Of a stretch of DNA of 62,000 nt, positions 1 to 10,005 are shown one piece after another (position 1 is the first letter of the stretch; each line of letters starts with the position of its first letter). The DNA is taken from assembly GCA_009760855.2 (NCBI GenBank), contig WPIO01000027.1, positions 4,502,501 to 4,564,500 of the forward strand. Direction: 5' to 3'. This DNA comes from Cristatella mucedo. Taxonomy: Eukaryota; Bryozoa; Phylactolaemata; Cristatellidae. The position numbers and the translations under genes are program-made. The notes beneath the pieces were generated by a model. It had not been told where the DNA came from. It did no database searches and saw nothing but the letters and a program-made list of their open reading frames with translations.

Positions 1-94
1 TAGTCCGTCGCCGTATGGTTGCTCTAGGTGCCCTAGTCAGACCCACTAAGGCAAGGGCTAATATCGCGGCTAGCCTGAGAACTGCTCCGTTGCA

Positions 95-385
95 GTAGCA
101 TGCACAGTGGAAACACGCATAAGCAAACAAAGGAAAAATTACTAGGACCCACCAAATGCTGGAGAAACTGTTGCGGTTAAGCTTCTTTTTAAATGTCTCC
201 CAGTCAGGAGATGTGATGTCAGTCGTAAGTGAATTCTAGGCTTTTGGAGCATTCACACTAAAGGCTTGGTCTCCACAGGATTTGAGGTTTGTTCGAGGTA
301 AAGCTATGCGATTAAAGTCAGAAAGTGGGTGGTACGATGACTAGCCTGATGAATTGCAGTTCTGATAGGTATGGAGAAAACGTAT
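95..385 (-). mobile_element. L2-like LINE, 3' end fragment
   Basis: The stretch matches, with many substitutions, the 3' part of the LINE copies at 41810-44035 and 39035-39668: the CATGCACAGTG, ACCCACCAAATGCTG and GGTCTCCA blocks occur in the same order. It holds the reverse complement of the last part of the reverse transcriptase reading frame plus 3' untranslated sequence. It ends before the virus-like element begins. Confidence 0.75.
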
Positions 386-539
386 ATATTACCATTTGCT
401 GGCGTAACCTCAAACCCGTTTAAACCAGTTTTAATACGGCTCTAGTTCAAACCGGTATTTGAGCAACCTCCATTTTAATGGAACATATAAGTTTTTATAA
501 AGCTTACTTTTTGCAAGTGTTGCAGCAGAAAGACGATAA

Positions 540-917
540 TTGATTACGAAACAATACGATGTTCATCGGCAGAAGGGAGGTGTTTATTTTCATTTAAATG
601 AAATATGTCAGTATGTTGAAGTTCCCAGAGTAGAAGATTACTCATACAATACTGACTTTATCAAGTGGTTAGGTGATACTGGCAATAGGATAGACTTTGA
701 TTTTATCTTGAGATATCTAATGATTTTACAATTCTTGATAGGAAAGAAGGCGAGTCTGTCAGTGATTACGTCAACAGACTTTGTAGAATCAGTAATAAGC
801 TTTTTAAGTCATTTTAGAAAATTTAAGATGCACAAAGATAGACTTAAGCAGGAGATTATTTATTCAATTAAGTATAAGCAAGATTTATTCTATCGTGAGT
901 GGTGCAATCATGAATAA
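540..917 (+). CDS. unrecognised 125-residue protein of the virus-like element
   Basis: An uninterrupted reading frame of 125 codons. The start codon is TTG if the frame begins at 540; a true start may lie elsewhere. The product is charged and rich in Tyr, Phe and Lys, without signal peptide or clear membrane segment. I do not recognise the family. The frame ends in ...CAT GAA TAA, and the next frame starts at an ATG inside this end (910), so the two overlap by 8 bases. This is the only larger frame of the element without an internal stop, though it could be truncated at its 5' end. Confidence 0.45.
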   Translation: MITKQYDVHRQKGGVYFHLNEICQYVEVPRVEDYSYNTDFIKWLGDTGNRIDFDFILRYLMILQFLIGKKASLSVITSTDFVESVISFLSHFRKFKMHKDRLKQEIIYSIKYKQDLFYREWCNHE

Positions 918-1190
918 TGTACAATTCAAAAAGATATGGGATAAGGAGAGTAAAGTAAGGATAATGCTCTAGAATGCTTTAGCAGTGAAAGAAAGCTTGA
1001 GCAGATCAAGATTCGAGAAGGTATGATTAAACGCATCATTTGGCGAAGCTGTTCGCATATGTGGTCAAGTGTTTTTGTGAAACTCGATAAAGAACGTGAA
1101 GCACCGATTAGAGAAACTAATAGAGAGATTAATATTCTTAAACCTTTATACCTTGTAGATATCTTTTCTCTTTTTTTACATAGAATATGA
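910..1190 (+). pseudogene. unrecognised gene of the virus-like element, frameshifted
   Basis: The frame opens with ATG at 910, reads about 20 codons of charged sequence and meets TAG at 970-972. A second frame, open from 969 to the TGA at 1188-1190, continues with 73 codons of similar charged, helical character. The simplest reading is one gene of about 93 codons broken by a small indel near 969. Its stop overlaps the ATG of the next gene at 1187 (ATGA). Function unknown. Confidence 0.4.
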
Positions 1191-1608
1191 ATAGAGATGT
1201 AACTATACAAGATGCAATCAGTCTTGTAAGGAGACATTTCGATTACTCAAGATCTATAGAAGGTTACATGTTACCTTGCATTATGTTTAAAGATTATCTC
1301 GAAAACGTTCTCAATATTATGACTAACATTATACTATTACCAAATTCCAAACAAGATTACGTTATAGCTGTAAGCGGATGTTCCCTACGAAGTGAGTCCG
1401 CCTTATACACAGATAGAAACTACTGTTTTATCCTCCAATACTGATTATAATCCTACAGTTGATCAATACTTCTCTGGATTACCAGACTTAGTTTCACTCA
1501 AGTATCATAATTTAATTTCGTGATATAGGATCAACGCCACTTCTTAGTTACTTTGATGAAGGCTCTTCTATTTCGTCGGATTCGTCTATAGATTTATTTT
1601 TCATTTAG
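1187..1608 (+). pseudogene. unrecognised gene of the virus-like element, broken
   Basis: The frame from ATG 1187 runs 85 codons to 1444. A second frame then stays open through the aspartate- and serine-rich stretch to TGA near 1531-1533 and, past that stop, to TAG at 1606-1608. At least one frameshift and one stop separate the pieces. The next gene begins at 1620. I do not recognise the family. Confidence 0.35.
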
Positions 1609-1619
1609 CAGTAAAGAAT

Positions 1620-2156
1620 ATGACAAGTAGTCATAAAAAGAAGATGCCTAACCTAAGAGAAGAGTTTGCTGAGAAAAAGTGTGCCTAACTTACAGCTGAA
1701 AGCGACAGGATTATATCCTGTTTGAAGAAAGTTACGTTAGCTTCATACGTATTTCAATTCCTAATCGTCTTTACAAGTGTGCTTAGCGCGATTATCAGTT
1801 CTTACATAAGCGAAGTCAATGAAATTCGTCCCGTTTCTATATTTTGAGCCGGTGTGGGTTCTCTCACTGGTTCTGCTAATAGCGTTATTTCACAAATTGA
1901 GAAAGGAAAACACTCCAAACTAATTGCCAACGATAAGCTATTAGAAAAGGTCATACACGCATTATCAGACAATGAGGTTACTCAAGATGAGTTGCAGGAA
2001 ATAATCATTGATAGAATGAACTCTGCAAGACTAATCGTGGTTGAGAGCGTTAACTCTTCTCTTACTAAGCTTCTCTTAACGTTATTCGCACAATATCTAA
2101 TTTTCTGGCCTCGCATAAACATTATTCTTATAATTGTACGAACCGTCAACGAATAA
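1620..2156 (+). pseudogene. membrane-protein relic of the virus-like element
   Basis: One reading frame extends from ATG 1620 to TAA 2154-2156 with only two internal stops (TAA 1686-1688, TGA 1845-1847). It has a charged N-terminus, then a hydrophobic segment of about 20 residues around 1760-1800 that looks membrane-spanning. A glycine- and serine-rich stretch (GVGSLTGSANS) follows the second stop, then a charged helical region (SDNEVTQDELQEII) and a second hydrophobic stretch. The general plan (charged, membrane, Gly/Ser, coiled helix) recalls small unnamed proteins of virus-like transposons in aquatic invertebrates; that link is from memory. Confidence 0.4.
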
Positions 2157-2282
2157 TTTGCATCAGTAGCTCTTTTCCTCTTTTCGCTTTCACCTTCTCC
2201 ATCTTCAAAGTATTATCCAACGCTATTTCCTTATTCAGAAGGTTTCGGACCTGTGTATTCGTGTTTATTCACCATTACTTTT

Positions 2283-2770
2283 TTATTTTTGTATCGCGTC
2301 TACCGGTTTCTTACCAAGTGTGGCAGTTTCGCTATAATTCAAGTAATCGATTATTTTCAGCAAGTTCTTAACTCACTCTCTATTTTTTCCCCCATTTCCT
2401 GCTTTTAACTCCTTTTCATACTGATACACGAGTAATCTCCCAGCAACAGTTCTATTCACTATCTCAACCATTGCAACATTCTTCTTAGTTACCGCTTCTC
2501 TAGTAATCACATTATGTTTTCCATTTCCTTTTTGAAATTACCTTTAAACTATAATCCAGGATCTACAGTCATAATCCTTGACCACGTGTGTTTACTTTTC
2601 AAGTAGACGCTTCTTATAGCTTTACTCACATCGCTAGCAGTCTTAGTTTAGAATGGTCTGGCATCTTTACACCTGCTCGCCACATCTATCACGCACAATG
2701 CATACTCGCAACCTTTACCGTTGGGCAGGTAGCGCATATCTGCTTGATGCTGATCTTTCGGTACGGTAAC
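2283..2770 (-). pseudogene. DDE integrase relic (rve-type)
   Basis: Read on the minus strand, this is the core of a retroviral-type (DDE) integrase, which would cut and join the element's DNA into the host chromosome. The first Asp lies in HQADM (codon 2740-2738). It is followed by CVIDVASR, then the second Asp in MTVDPG, then the Glu in MVEIVNRT. After it come the YQYEKE and GKKPVDAI stretches typical of the end of this integrase type. It is dead: stops at 2648-2650, 2549-2551 and 2373-2375 (TGA), and a frameshift near 2525. The 2156-2260 stretch downstream also looks like minus-strand coding. The zinc-binding N-terminal part was not found. Confidence 0.7.
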
Positions 2771-2901
2771 ATAAAAAAACCACTAAAAAGACTATTCTTT
2801 AAGACTATTCTTGAATATTGACTGGTGGCAGCATCCTTATCATATTTTCCATCCCCTTTCTTTCATTTAATGTTTTGAAAGACACAATTTCTATTTAATT
2901 T

Positions 2902-3401
2902 ATGGCATGGATTTGCAATTCGTGTAAAGTAGTGTTAAAATATCCTGACATTGACGAGATATTTCACGCTAAAAACCCATAATTAATTTGCAACAGCTGT
3001 TAACCTACATTCATAAGACGACGCAAGTTTATGTGTTCTTACTGCAATGAGAACGAAATTGACTTTGCTAGCGATGGTTAAATTTATATGAAGTGTTAGA
3101 GTTTGGTGTGCAAGAATTACTCGAAAACACCTCATATATTTTAAAAGATAAAACAGAATGCGAAAACATGCATTCACTGGTTCGGGAATGCACGCATTTT
3201 AAATCTAGAAAACTATTCTTATCTAACTGCGAATGCACACCATTCATTAAGCATACATGTTCAGATCTAGTTTACAAAATAATTAAACTGTTACCACGAT
3301 CTTTAATAGTACGTGATAAAAAAAGGGATATCACAAAGTTTAGGAAGGTGCCATTTCTAATATTTCACCTACTCTATTCATGTAACTATATAGGAGATTA
3401 G
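2902..3401 (+). pseudogene. zinc-ribbon protein relic of the virus-like element
   Basis: From ATG 2902 the frame shows three Cys-x2-Cys pairs in about 55 residues (CNSC, CNSC, CSYC), a treble-clef or zinc-ribbon pattern. It is interrupted by a TAA after KNP, a further stop after the second CNSC, and later stops. The following 3093-3401 frame (102 codons, several more cysteines) appears to be its continuation after a frameshift. Zinc-ribbon proteins in viruses often bind nucleic acid or act as late transcription factors. The role here is unknown. Confidence 0.45.
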
Positions 3402-3437
3402 GAGGCTGGCATTCGTGTTTTCAGTACCACAAATAAA

Positions 3438-4227
3438 TTAAAAACCAACTAGAATTCTAGTAAACGGTACTTGATATCTCCACCCTCCATTAACATTAAT
3501 TATCTTTATATCATCAGCTGGTAACGCAATATTCAAGTTTTTAGATAAAGGTACGCAAGTGCTACCTCCAATTAAATGTAGGTAAACGATTACTATTGGA
3601 GGTTTATCAATGATTGTCCATGTGTAGGTCGTAGAGAAAGGTATTTCACCTTGTAGCGTAGTTCCAGGTAATGCTAGCACTACTACCTTGCTAACTTTTA
3701 CCATTATCTGTGTCAGCGTAGGATTTGTTAACATTGTCGGTTGGACCGGTGGAATACATCACACTTGTTATCCTATTATTACCCATGTTTAGGTCATACC
3801 CTACAGGAGCAGACTTTATAATTACATCTCCTTTTATAGCTCCACACGTAACGCAAAAGTGATCACCCAACGTGGAAAGATTATTAGCAGCCGAGTTCCG
3901 ATAAGTAGACGTTACAGCGAATACTCCCATATTCAAATCTCCAGTCATTAAATCGGAAGCTTTATTAACAGTGGAATCTAGACGAGTTTTAACAACCAAA
4001 TCGTTAGAATTAACAGCAACCCCAACGTTAGTTGATCTTTTACCTTCGATATCAATCGTAGGTGCGGTAGTCGTAATGGATTTGTTTGTGAATTGTATTA
4101 ATTGGAAAGTTGGATATATTGGAAAGTTCTTATCGGCAGACCTTTTACTCACGACATCTCCAGGATTGACTGGATCCTTAACATGTACAACTTCATTGCC
4201 AGTCCTATCTACGTCTGTGTAACCCAT
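3438..4227 (-). pseudogene. phage-tail-fibre-like protein of the virus-like element, frameshifted
   Basis: Two overlapping minus-strand frames (4227-3691 and 3734-3438) appear to be one gene split by a single frameshift near 3710-3730. The first holds repeats of the kind found in phage tail fibres: DLMTGDLNMG, then DLNMGNNRITSV with a following TDNVNKSYAD. These are trimeric beta-solenoid or coiled-stalk units. The second is a beta-rich C-terminal domain. Such a protein would form a receptor-binding fibre or attachment structure. Apart from the frameshift it is fairly well preserved. This protein type is the main argument for a viral rather than plain transposon origin. Confidence 0.6.
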
Positions 4228-4355
4228 TCCACAAATGGTGGGAATTTAGTCTCCTTTCCTGAGCATTCTATATTATAAATTTCAACTTTGGCTTTATTGA
4301 CTACTTCTTCGACTAATGGAACCGGTCTCTTAAATCTATCTTTATCATGTTCCAT
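4209..4355 (-). CDS. small gene upstream of the fibre-like gene
   Basis: An uninterrupted 48-codon frame on the minus strand from ATG at 4355 to TAG at 4209-4211. The product is acidic and basic in alternation. Its last codons overlap the start of the fibre-like frame (ATG 4227) in another phase. It could be a separate small protein, or the original N-terminus of the fibre-like protein detached by a frameshift. I cannot decide between these. Confidence 0.4.
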   Translation of the reverse strand: MEHDKDRFKRPVPLVEEVVNKAKVEIYNIECSGKETKFPPFVEWVTQT

Positions 4356-4388
4356 GACTGTATGCACATTTTTTAAGTTAATATTAAG

Positions 4389-4622
4389 TCATTTTCCTTT
4401 CTTACTATTGAATCTTCCACGTTCAGAAATTAGGCTAAACACGAAATCGTAATGCCTCTCATCCTTGAGAAGGTACAAAAATAAGGATTTACTGATTTGC
4501 ATGTCAATGTCTTCTTCTGTGGGCATTCTAACTTTACCTGCAGCGATATAATCTTTAGGCTTATTAAAGCAATTTAAACCAGGATTGCATATTTCAAATT
4601 CGCAGAGCAAACATTCTTCCAT
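4389..4622 (-). CDS. unrecognised 77-residue cysteine-containing protein
   Basis: An intact minus-strand frame of 77 codons beginning MEECLLCEFEICNPG. Four cysteines in the first 18 residues suggest a metal-binding knuckle; the rest is charged and helical. It lies 33 bases upstream of the next small gene in the same direction, as expected for one transcription unit. No family recognised. Confidence 0.4.
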   Translation of the reverse strand: MEECLLCEFEICNPGLNCFNKPKDYIAAGKVRMPTEEDIDMQISKSLFLYLLKDERHYDFVFSLISERGRFNSKKGK

Positions 4623-4887
4623 TTCTAATACTTATAATCCTAACAAGCATTGCACTTCATTGTTGTGGAAGTATCGCATCTTTACTTAAGCGTCTAGACC
4701 ATGGGCATTTTATTCCTACAAGTTTTTCTTTCACTATCGTTTCTGGTTAATATCTTAGCCATGCTCGTCATAGATCTGTCTAATTTTTTTATACATCAGT
4801 CATCAAAAATACATTAGAGAACAATCTCAGAAGCCTTAACACGAATATAACGTATGCCATGGTGTTTAGGAGGCATTACATGGTAAT

Positions 4888-5056
4888 GCACAGCTTAGTA
4901 AGGCGGTTGCTTTCACGACCTCGGTCGCGAGGTCGTGGTTTCGATTCCTGCGGTGGGCGATCCTTTATCGCCACTGCAAGCGGTGGCGATAGCCGCAAAG
5001 GCTCTTCTGTCGCTTAAAAAAAAGGCTGTTTAATCAGCTAGGATTTTTTTTTAATC
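4888..5056 (+). mobile_element. SINE-A (tRNA-derived)
   Basis: The tRNA-like head has a region resembling an internal promoter B box (GTTTCGATTCC). A repeated body follows, with GGCGATCCTTTATCGCCACTG and then GGCTCTTCTGTCGCT, and the family tail GGCTGTTTAATCAGCTAGG plus a T run. The same unit occurs at 26895, 41124, 44697 and, inverted, at 57840 and 16945. Confidence 0.8.
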
Positions 5057-7110
5057 AAAGACTGTGTGTAGCGTCAGGTTTGGACCATATATGAAGCGCA
5101 GCAACCCACCACAGATGGTCACCGATGCAAAGTGCTGGCAAATATATTGTTCTATAATTAATGATTGCTCAGCTCGCGAGCTCTACAAAATACACGTGTA
5201 CTTCAAGTCTGACTGGAAGTTCAGATTTTGCAGCCACGCAGATGAAAACGTCGAAACTTGTTGCAGCTGGGGTTTTAATCAGTAGCCCAAGAAGACAGAG
5301 CTATCAAAAAGTGTGCTGTAACCACAGCTCAAATGAGACGTTAGAGCGATGTCATGTAGTAGATGGGCAACTGCAGCCAGAAGCAGATTCTGATTAGCAT
5401 GCTCAGCAGGTACTTACTATAGCTGCCATACTTGCACAGCTCAGATCACTCTGGGCAAAACTTGCTTGTATGCATTGAGGCGACCAAAATCTAACTCTGC
5501 AAGAGGTAGCTGCACCACCGGGAAGACAGGGTAGCATCGGCTGTCACCGGAAACTGAGATGCTTTACAAATGGCCACTACCAAGATCCAGCCTAGTTAGC
5601 TGGTGCTGTCCCAACACATCCCAAGCAGCAAGGTTGTCCACAAAGTGTTTGTTGCTTGACTTTGGCTATCGTTTGACCTCCGCTCAAAAATTTTATAGGA
5701 TTTTCCTGTGCATCACGGAGCACAGTAGAGGAAAAAATCAAGAAAGCACGCACAGCATACTGTTAAAATAGACAGCTATGCTGAGCTTTGGAGATCCATG
5801 TAGCAAGGAAGCCAACTGGACGTGGCTCGGCAGTCTGAGGTGCAAACTACTTCAGCTGGTACGGTCCCATCGCTTTGCTTAGAAACTCCGTGACCGTTAC
5901 TAGTTTCTTCAGCATGGGCTACAAAAGAAGCATCCGAATACTTAACGAGCCTTCTTAGCACAATCGCACATAGGCATTAAACTAACCAAAACCACCGAGC
6001 TAACACACGAGGACACCAGTGCTGACAATAGCACGAGATGGCGGCAGCTGTGCTTTTCCACGGTGGCCAAGAATATATAGTTCTCAGCTATGCTGAGGGT
6101 CAGCACTTGTTAAATGCCAAAAGATTGTCTACACCTGCAGCCCAGATCACCAGAGACGACAAGTGAAACCTATTTTTACACAATAATTTGAGCTCAAATG
6201 GCAAACAAGCTGCTAAGTACTTACTGGGAAACTTACCCAACATCCTTGCTTCATACAGCCAGTGCACTTGAAAAAAGTTCTTAGCTAGTACATGCAAACT
6301 CAATAGCTGACCATCATCACAACATACAGCTATTCTGTTGATTAGCTGGGAGACGACACACTTCGATAGCATGCCGATAACTAGTTGCTGAGGCAGCTGT
6401 GGACGATCAACTGTCGCTGCCCAGGAGAGTGCAACCCGACAGTCGGGCGAAAGTGGCTCGGTTCTCAAGGATTTGTGGAGTGGGCAGTAGATCATACATG
6501 GGAACCTAAAGTTCCACAGAGCAAAAAAGCTGGATACTTAGCATTTATAGCGATAGTTGGTTGCAAACTATTCGGCTACACAGTAGGGATGTCTAGTCAA
6601 GCAAGCTCTGCTTTCCAAGAGTGAATTTGCTGAAAGTCATCCCAGAAGCTGACACAACAAATCCAAATAGCCTGGGGCCACATCAAGTTGCCATTATAAG
6701 GCGAGACTGTACGCTGAAAAACTTAATTGCATATGTATTGCATAAGGCAAGCAGAAAGATTCAAGAAAAAGGAACTGTCGTGTCATCGAAATTTTGGAGG
6801 TCAGCAAATAAACGCAAAGGGAGTTTGCTAGTTCTAAGCTTGCCTGAGTTAGCTAGCAACAGGGGTCTGAGAGTTTTCATGCCGATGTGTGAGAAAGAAT
6901 ATGGTTGCCGATCGATCCCGATATGATTGGCGAGCAAGAGTGGATTAGTGAATGAATTAGTGAATCTGATGAACCAGCTTGGGCAGATTTGGAGTGGGCT
7001 AGGATAGCATAATAACTTAGTGCTTTCAACTATCTATAAGACAAAGAGAGGCCCAATGCACTGTTGGAAGTTAGGAGCTACATCTAGTCGTCGCCCACGA
7101 CACTAATCAA
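5057..7110. other. no gene recognised
   Basis: Two kilobases with many short open frames on both strands and none convincing. The longest are 6621-6926 on plus and 6495-6100 on minus. There is no similarity that I can see to the LINE or SINE families of the window. It could be intergenic sequence between the virus-like element and the 3' end of rasa1, or an old unrecognised repeat. Confidence 0.4.
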
Positions 7111-7214
7111 ACTTTGCATAGCCATAGGGCCTACGTTTGCCAAAACTCATCCACAATTGCTTATTGGCAAAGTGCTGGGTCTCACGTCAATGCAGCTCTC
7201 GCTCACAAACAAAA

Positions 7215-7329
7215 CACGCACACACACATATGGACACACACACACACACACGCGCACACACACATGCACACACACCCACACACACAGGCACAGGCACACA
7301 CACACACACAGGCACACACACACACACAG

Positions 7330-7374
<45 letters not shown>
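7215..7374. repeat. (CA)n microsatellite
   Basis: About 160 bases of CA dinucleotide repeat with CG, TG and GG interruptions. Open frames across it (His-Thr or Cys-Val repeats) are artefacts of the repeat. Confidence 0.98.
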
Positions 7375-7601
7375 AGCAGGAAGCTTTGCATGACTTGGGT
7401 AGCAAATGCAGGCCACCTCAGTTTTTCATCGGTGGCAAGACAGGACTAGCAAGGTCATGTCAGAAAGGCAAAGGAGATAAGTTGAATCACCTTTTTAGGT
7501 TTAACTACCAAGACAGAGTGATATAGTTTTATGCACAAGGCAAAAACCCTATTGTAATTTAGGATGATTAAAAACACGACAGAAAGGCAAAATGATCTTG
7601 C

Positions 7602-7745
7602 AGAGCTGGTTTGGTCTAGCGGTTAAGGTGCTCACTCCGACCAAGGTCTGACTGAGGTCGTGGGCTCGAGCCCCGAGGCATATGTGAAGCGCATGAATAG
7701 AGATTAAGTTCTCTTGGGGCGCTATGTAAATTAATTATATTTTAT
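7602..7745 (+). mobile_element. SINE-B (tRNA-derived, L2-type tail)
   Basis: A tRNA-like head with TGGTCTAGCGGTTAAGGTG (A-box-like) and GGGCTCGAGCCCC (B-box-like) is followed directly by GAGATTAAGTTCTCTTGGGGCGCTATGTAAATT. That last part is the 3' tail of the LINE family of this window. Other copies: 28900, 41635, 46938 and 50372. Confidence 0.75.
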
Positions 7746-7869
7746 TTATCTACTCTCAAAGAAGCACTGAGTGTTCAATGGGCTTTCTAAATATTTCAAC
7801 TTGCTTCTCCTGCTATAAACAGATGGGATAATTATTCCAGAAGATCGGGAACTCCCTACATTCAAACCG

Positions 7870-7924
7870 CTACACAGCCATGGTCCACTCAAAGACAGTC
7901 TTTGAGTGGACCATGGCTTTGTAG
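7870..7924. repeat. near-perfect palindrome, 27-base arms
   Basis: Arms 7870-7896 and 7898-7924 are reverse complements with one mismatch and a single-base spacer at 7897. The inner 21 bases of each arm pair perfectly, with AGCCATGGTCCACTC as the outer part. Confidence 0.95.
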
Positions 7925-8467
7925 CTGCAAACTTTCATTGGCCAGTCGATACTACCCAATCTGATCTAGTTCTGGAAGACAGCTAGCTGCAAGATCGTAG
8001 TTTAATCCCCAATGCGATTAGTCATAGAGCAACAAAGTTAGATTCTCGTAGTCAAATGTGGTCGACAGCTCCGAGGCATGTGGAATGCATTCTTCTTGGT
8101 GTTCTAACTAGCTCACGATGTAACACGACTATGGTAGCAACATATAGAAAATGATGTCAGCTTCAGCACGATGGAATTTTTAGCTAGATTTTCTTTTGTT
8201 ACCAAAATTACCATATTCTAATACATGTTAACATCCTGGACCACTAAAGAACGAAGAAGGAACATTTTACAATATCCTCACAACCAGCTGTAAAATAAAC
8301 CTCAGGCTCATAATCTCTCCGGAGACCATGTAAATACAGTTTCGAGCCCTGGTCTTGCTGATAACATGCGATCTATACGAAAGGAGTTTGCTGCAGAGCA
8401 ACTGTAAATTCATAATTTGTTATTCCACGACTTCTACCTATCGTCTTATAAAATAATGCCATGCAGT
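7925..8467. other. no gene recognised; possible SINE remnant
   Basis: Between 7975 and 8120 there are phrases (TTCTCGTAGTC, CTCCGAGGCATGTGGAATGC, TTCTTGGTGTTCTAAC) that faintly recall the SINE-B body. The remainder shows no pattern that I recognise. It lies downstream of the rasa1 stop codon. Confidence 0.3.
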
Positions 8468-8473
8468 TTTATT
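8468..8473 (-). other. rasa1: candidate poly(A) signal of rasa1
   Basis: The minus strand reads AATAAA here, 395 bases after the rasa1 stop codon, the first canonical hexamer downstream. An ATTAAA only 12 to 20 bases past the stop is judged too close. Cleavage site not identified. Confidence 0.4.
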
Positions 8474-8867
8474 CAGTTCTTACGGATCGAAAATGAGCTG
8501 TATCTGACTTAAACGAGAAGCCATCCCTGACGAATTCCGTGTGCTGGTTCTTACCTAGGAACTACACTATGCATGCACATACAAGTTCCACTTATGAACA
8601 CCAATCTTGAAACATAAGTGGGCCTGTACGACATATAGACAATGACTCAGACCAGATAGGAAGAAATCCAATGCAAGCTCATACTTTACAGCACTTTATA
8701 TATACAAAAGGGGGAGCGAAATAACAGGAAAGGAAGAAAAAGGTAGAGCGTCAAAAAAACGCTACATATATGACAGGAAAAACGAAAAATGAATGCAGAA
8801 AAAGGGCAACACTTACTAAAGATAGCAACACATTAACCAGATCAGGTCAGATTTAATCGGCCGAAGG

Positions 8868-9032
8868 CTAATCACCCACGAGCAGGGTACTCAACAGCTC
8901 AAGGCTAACCTGCATGAAGCTCATCTGCTGTAGTTCCTTCACGTGAGCTGCACACGTGTGATGGACTGTGGCATAATCTCTAGCCACATCTTCAACAGGT
9001 GCTCGAGAAGTATCAGTCACCTCTGGAACATT
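8868..9032 (-). CDS. rasa1: rasa1 terminal coding exon
   Basis: The acceptor TTGTTTCAG precedes AATGTTCC; 54 codons then TAG at 8868-8870. The product reads NVPEVTDTS...RDYATVHHTCAAHVKEL, matching the last helices after the GAP domain of RASA1 (human NVPELPDTT...RDLAALHEICVAHSDEL). The protein ends LLVGD, about 17 residues shorter than human. Phase 0 entry agrees with the previous exon. Confidence 0.9.
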   Translation of the reverse strand, partial: NVPEVTDTSRAPVEDVARDYATVHHTCAAHVKELQQMSFMQVSLELLSTLLVGD

Positions 9033-10005
9033 CTGAAACAATCTCGAATACCAGCAGATGTTCCATCGGCCAGACAACCCAGTGAGACAGAGAACTGCTG
9101 ATCTATCGACATCTACGAGGCTACTATAATTACCTAACCAAAAGCAGCTTCGATGCAGGGGGGGGGCACATGCCAATATGGCAGGAGGTTAAAGGTAACA
9201 TACCGATAACATACCGATTTTACGTAAGCGCACATCTATTCGTCTATGAGCTTGGGGAGGACTCGTTAAGGCTTAATTAATTAGTACACTATCTAAGCCT
9301 TGCTCCACGAACAGTACATGTCGATATAGGTAAACAATAGTATAAAACCTTGCAGCTTATTCCTAGCTTAAATGTCACTCGCATAGGCTTTGCTATCAGA
9401 ACTAGCACAAGGCCATTATGAACTTAAACATGCTAGGTAATAATGCAAAACTAATAGCTCTGCCAACAGCAGGGCTTGTGTCGAACGTAAGCTTTTTCCA
9501 ACCTCTCTCTCTACATTCAATGGTTCAGGCGTTAAACCTGGGAGCAAAAGGCATCTTAAGCAATAAATAAAAAAATACTGAAGGAGTTACAGTCGACTCT
9601 GCTTATAAGTATATGCTTGGGCAGGCAAATGGCCACTCTTACAGTCTGAGTATTCCCATATGTGGAGTGAGACTATAGCTAAAGTAAATATAGGATGCAG
9701 AACTGCTATTCTTACAAGCAGAGTACTTCAATATCCACTATTCTTATACCTGGAGTTGACCCTAGTATTTCTAGACCAACCACATTGAGCAAAGCAAAAG
9801 AAAAAACCCGAAGCGACTTTCAAAATGACTATCCAAGCCAGCCGGGATAAAAGTATGTTATGAATGATTTGGATCCTTATCAACACTTTTCTTAGTTTGT
9901 GAAACACAACAATAAGACAGACACAATTTTGCACAGTATTGTACACAGTCACAACTATGATTTCAGCATCCTCTGCTCTTCAGAAGTCATGGTACAAATA
10001 CAATG
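9033..10005. other. intron sequence, nothing recognised
   Basis: No coding pattern and no similarity to the window's repeat families was seen. A G7 run at 9158 adjoins the exon side. Confidence 0.4.

Larger units (their letters stand above)
400..4860. mobile_element. decayed virus-like DNA element (Maverick/Polinton-like)
   Basis: This AT-rich block is unlike the rest of the window. It is packed with short genes on both strands and almost no spacing. Contents in order: three overlapping unrecognised plus-strand genes, a plus-strand membrane-protein relic, a minus-strand integrase relic, a plus-strand zinc-ribbon relic, then minus-strand tail-fibre-like and small genes. A DDE integrase beside a phage-type fibre protein in animal DNA points to Maverick/Polinton elements or a related virus-like transposon. 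No polymerase, packaging ATPase, protease or capsid gene and no terminal inverted repeats were seen, so this is an internal fragment. Edges are approximate: L2-like sequence ends before it and a SINE follows it. Confidence 0.6.

Noticed and set aside
5064-6926. Several 60-130-codon frames between the virus-like element and rasa1
   Set aside because: On both strands, overlapping, without motifs or family resemblance.
7147-7449. Open frames of Thr-His, Cys-Val or His-Thr repeats on both strands
   Set aside because: They are translations of the (CA)n microsatellite.
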